From Candidatus Amphrikana amoebophyrae (GTDB taxonomy: Bacteria; Chlamydiota; Chlamydiia; Chlamydiales; JACRBE01): DNA of 42,614 nt. The stretch lies in the NCBI GenBank assembly GCA_030408475.1, contig JAUHQG010000015.1, positions 1 to 42,614 on the forward strand, given 5' to 3'. Shown here in pieces: positions 42,570 through 42,614 of the stretch; position 1 is the stretch's first letter, and every line of letters starts with the position of its first letter. The translations under genes were made by a program, and so were the position numbers. The notes under the pieces are model-generated. The model did not search any database and had not been told where the DNA came from. It was given only the letters and a program-made list of their open reading frames with translations.

Positions 42570-42614
42570 ATGGCAAGATATTTCTTTTTTAACCACAAAA
42601 AAGGATCTTGCCAT
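42570..42614. repeat. Inverted repeat at the window end
   Basis: ATGGCAAGAT (42570-42579) and ATCTTGCCAT (42605-42614) are perfect reverse complements with a 25-nt spacer. It may be the start of a larger palindromic or mobile element cut off by the window end. Confidence 0.5.

Overview
The window is from a member of the order Chlamydiales, probably one of the environmental families outside Chlamydiaceae. On the minus strand at the left (302-4226) it carries the chlamydial type III secretion (T3S) block in the CT663-CT668 order: a CesT-like chaperone, CdsD/SctD with two FHA domains, CdsE, the needle subunit CdsF, the TPR co-chaperone CdsG and an SctI-like inner-rod protein. On the right (27620-39446) it carries the chlamydial housekeeping neighbourhood clpX-clpP-tig / SNF2 helicase / mreB / pckA (CT705-CT710 order), with tRNA-Gly(GCC) beside tig. 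The DNA is AT-rich. Genus and species cannot be read from the sequence alone.

The region between these two conserved blocks (about 4.4-27.6 kb, all plus strand) is a large accessory T3S island. It opens with three small, translationally coupled, lysine-tailed proteins (4510-5720). Then come seven tandem paralogues of 276-304 aa (5886-14982), interrupted by the remnant of an eighth copy (about 9163-9260), a 91-aa protein with a possible ubiquitin-like fold (9331-9606) and a Fic-domain protein with its own winged-helix tail (12753-13856). After these, a three-gene cassette is present three times in a row (15047-18291, 18505-21848, 22084-25380). Each copy has a small secreted-type protein of about 140 aa, a CopB/YopB-like major translocator (576-588 aa) and a CopD/YopD-like minor translocator (330-336 aa). 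The island ends with a 691-aa orphan with a low-complexity C-terminus, a candidate effector (25505-27580). The seventh 300-aa paralogue lies 64 nt upstream of cassette 1 with no visible promoter or terminator between them. With the shared C-terminal helix motif, this suggests that the 300-aa family supplies needle-tip or translocon partners, which is inference. If so, the organism can load one needle with several alternative tip/translocon sets.

The island is wired coherently. Almost every transcription unit starts from a TTGnnn - 17/18 bp - TGnTATAAT (extended -10) promoter. Several leaders fold into a hairpin at the predicted transcript start, many Shine-Dalgarno sites are runs of G, and several units end in strong intrinsic terminators. 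No class II (SycD/LcrH) translocator chaperone is encoded in the window and must lie elsewhere.

The flanking regions also have oddities. Trigger factor carries an 85-aa histone-H1-like Lys/Ala/Pro tail. Ndk has an in-frame signal-peptide-like extension directly behind a promoter and Shine-Dalgarno. A 476-aa convergent gene shows a degenerate helical repeat, and a methyltransferase-like protein has an Inc-like hydrophobic N-terminus. Both window ends carry copies of one palindromic, G/C-run-containing repeat. At the left edge this repeat sits inside a 67-bp perfect inverted duplication that includes the 3' end of the SctI gene, so the window ends may be contig breaks at repeats.
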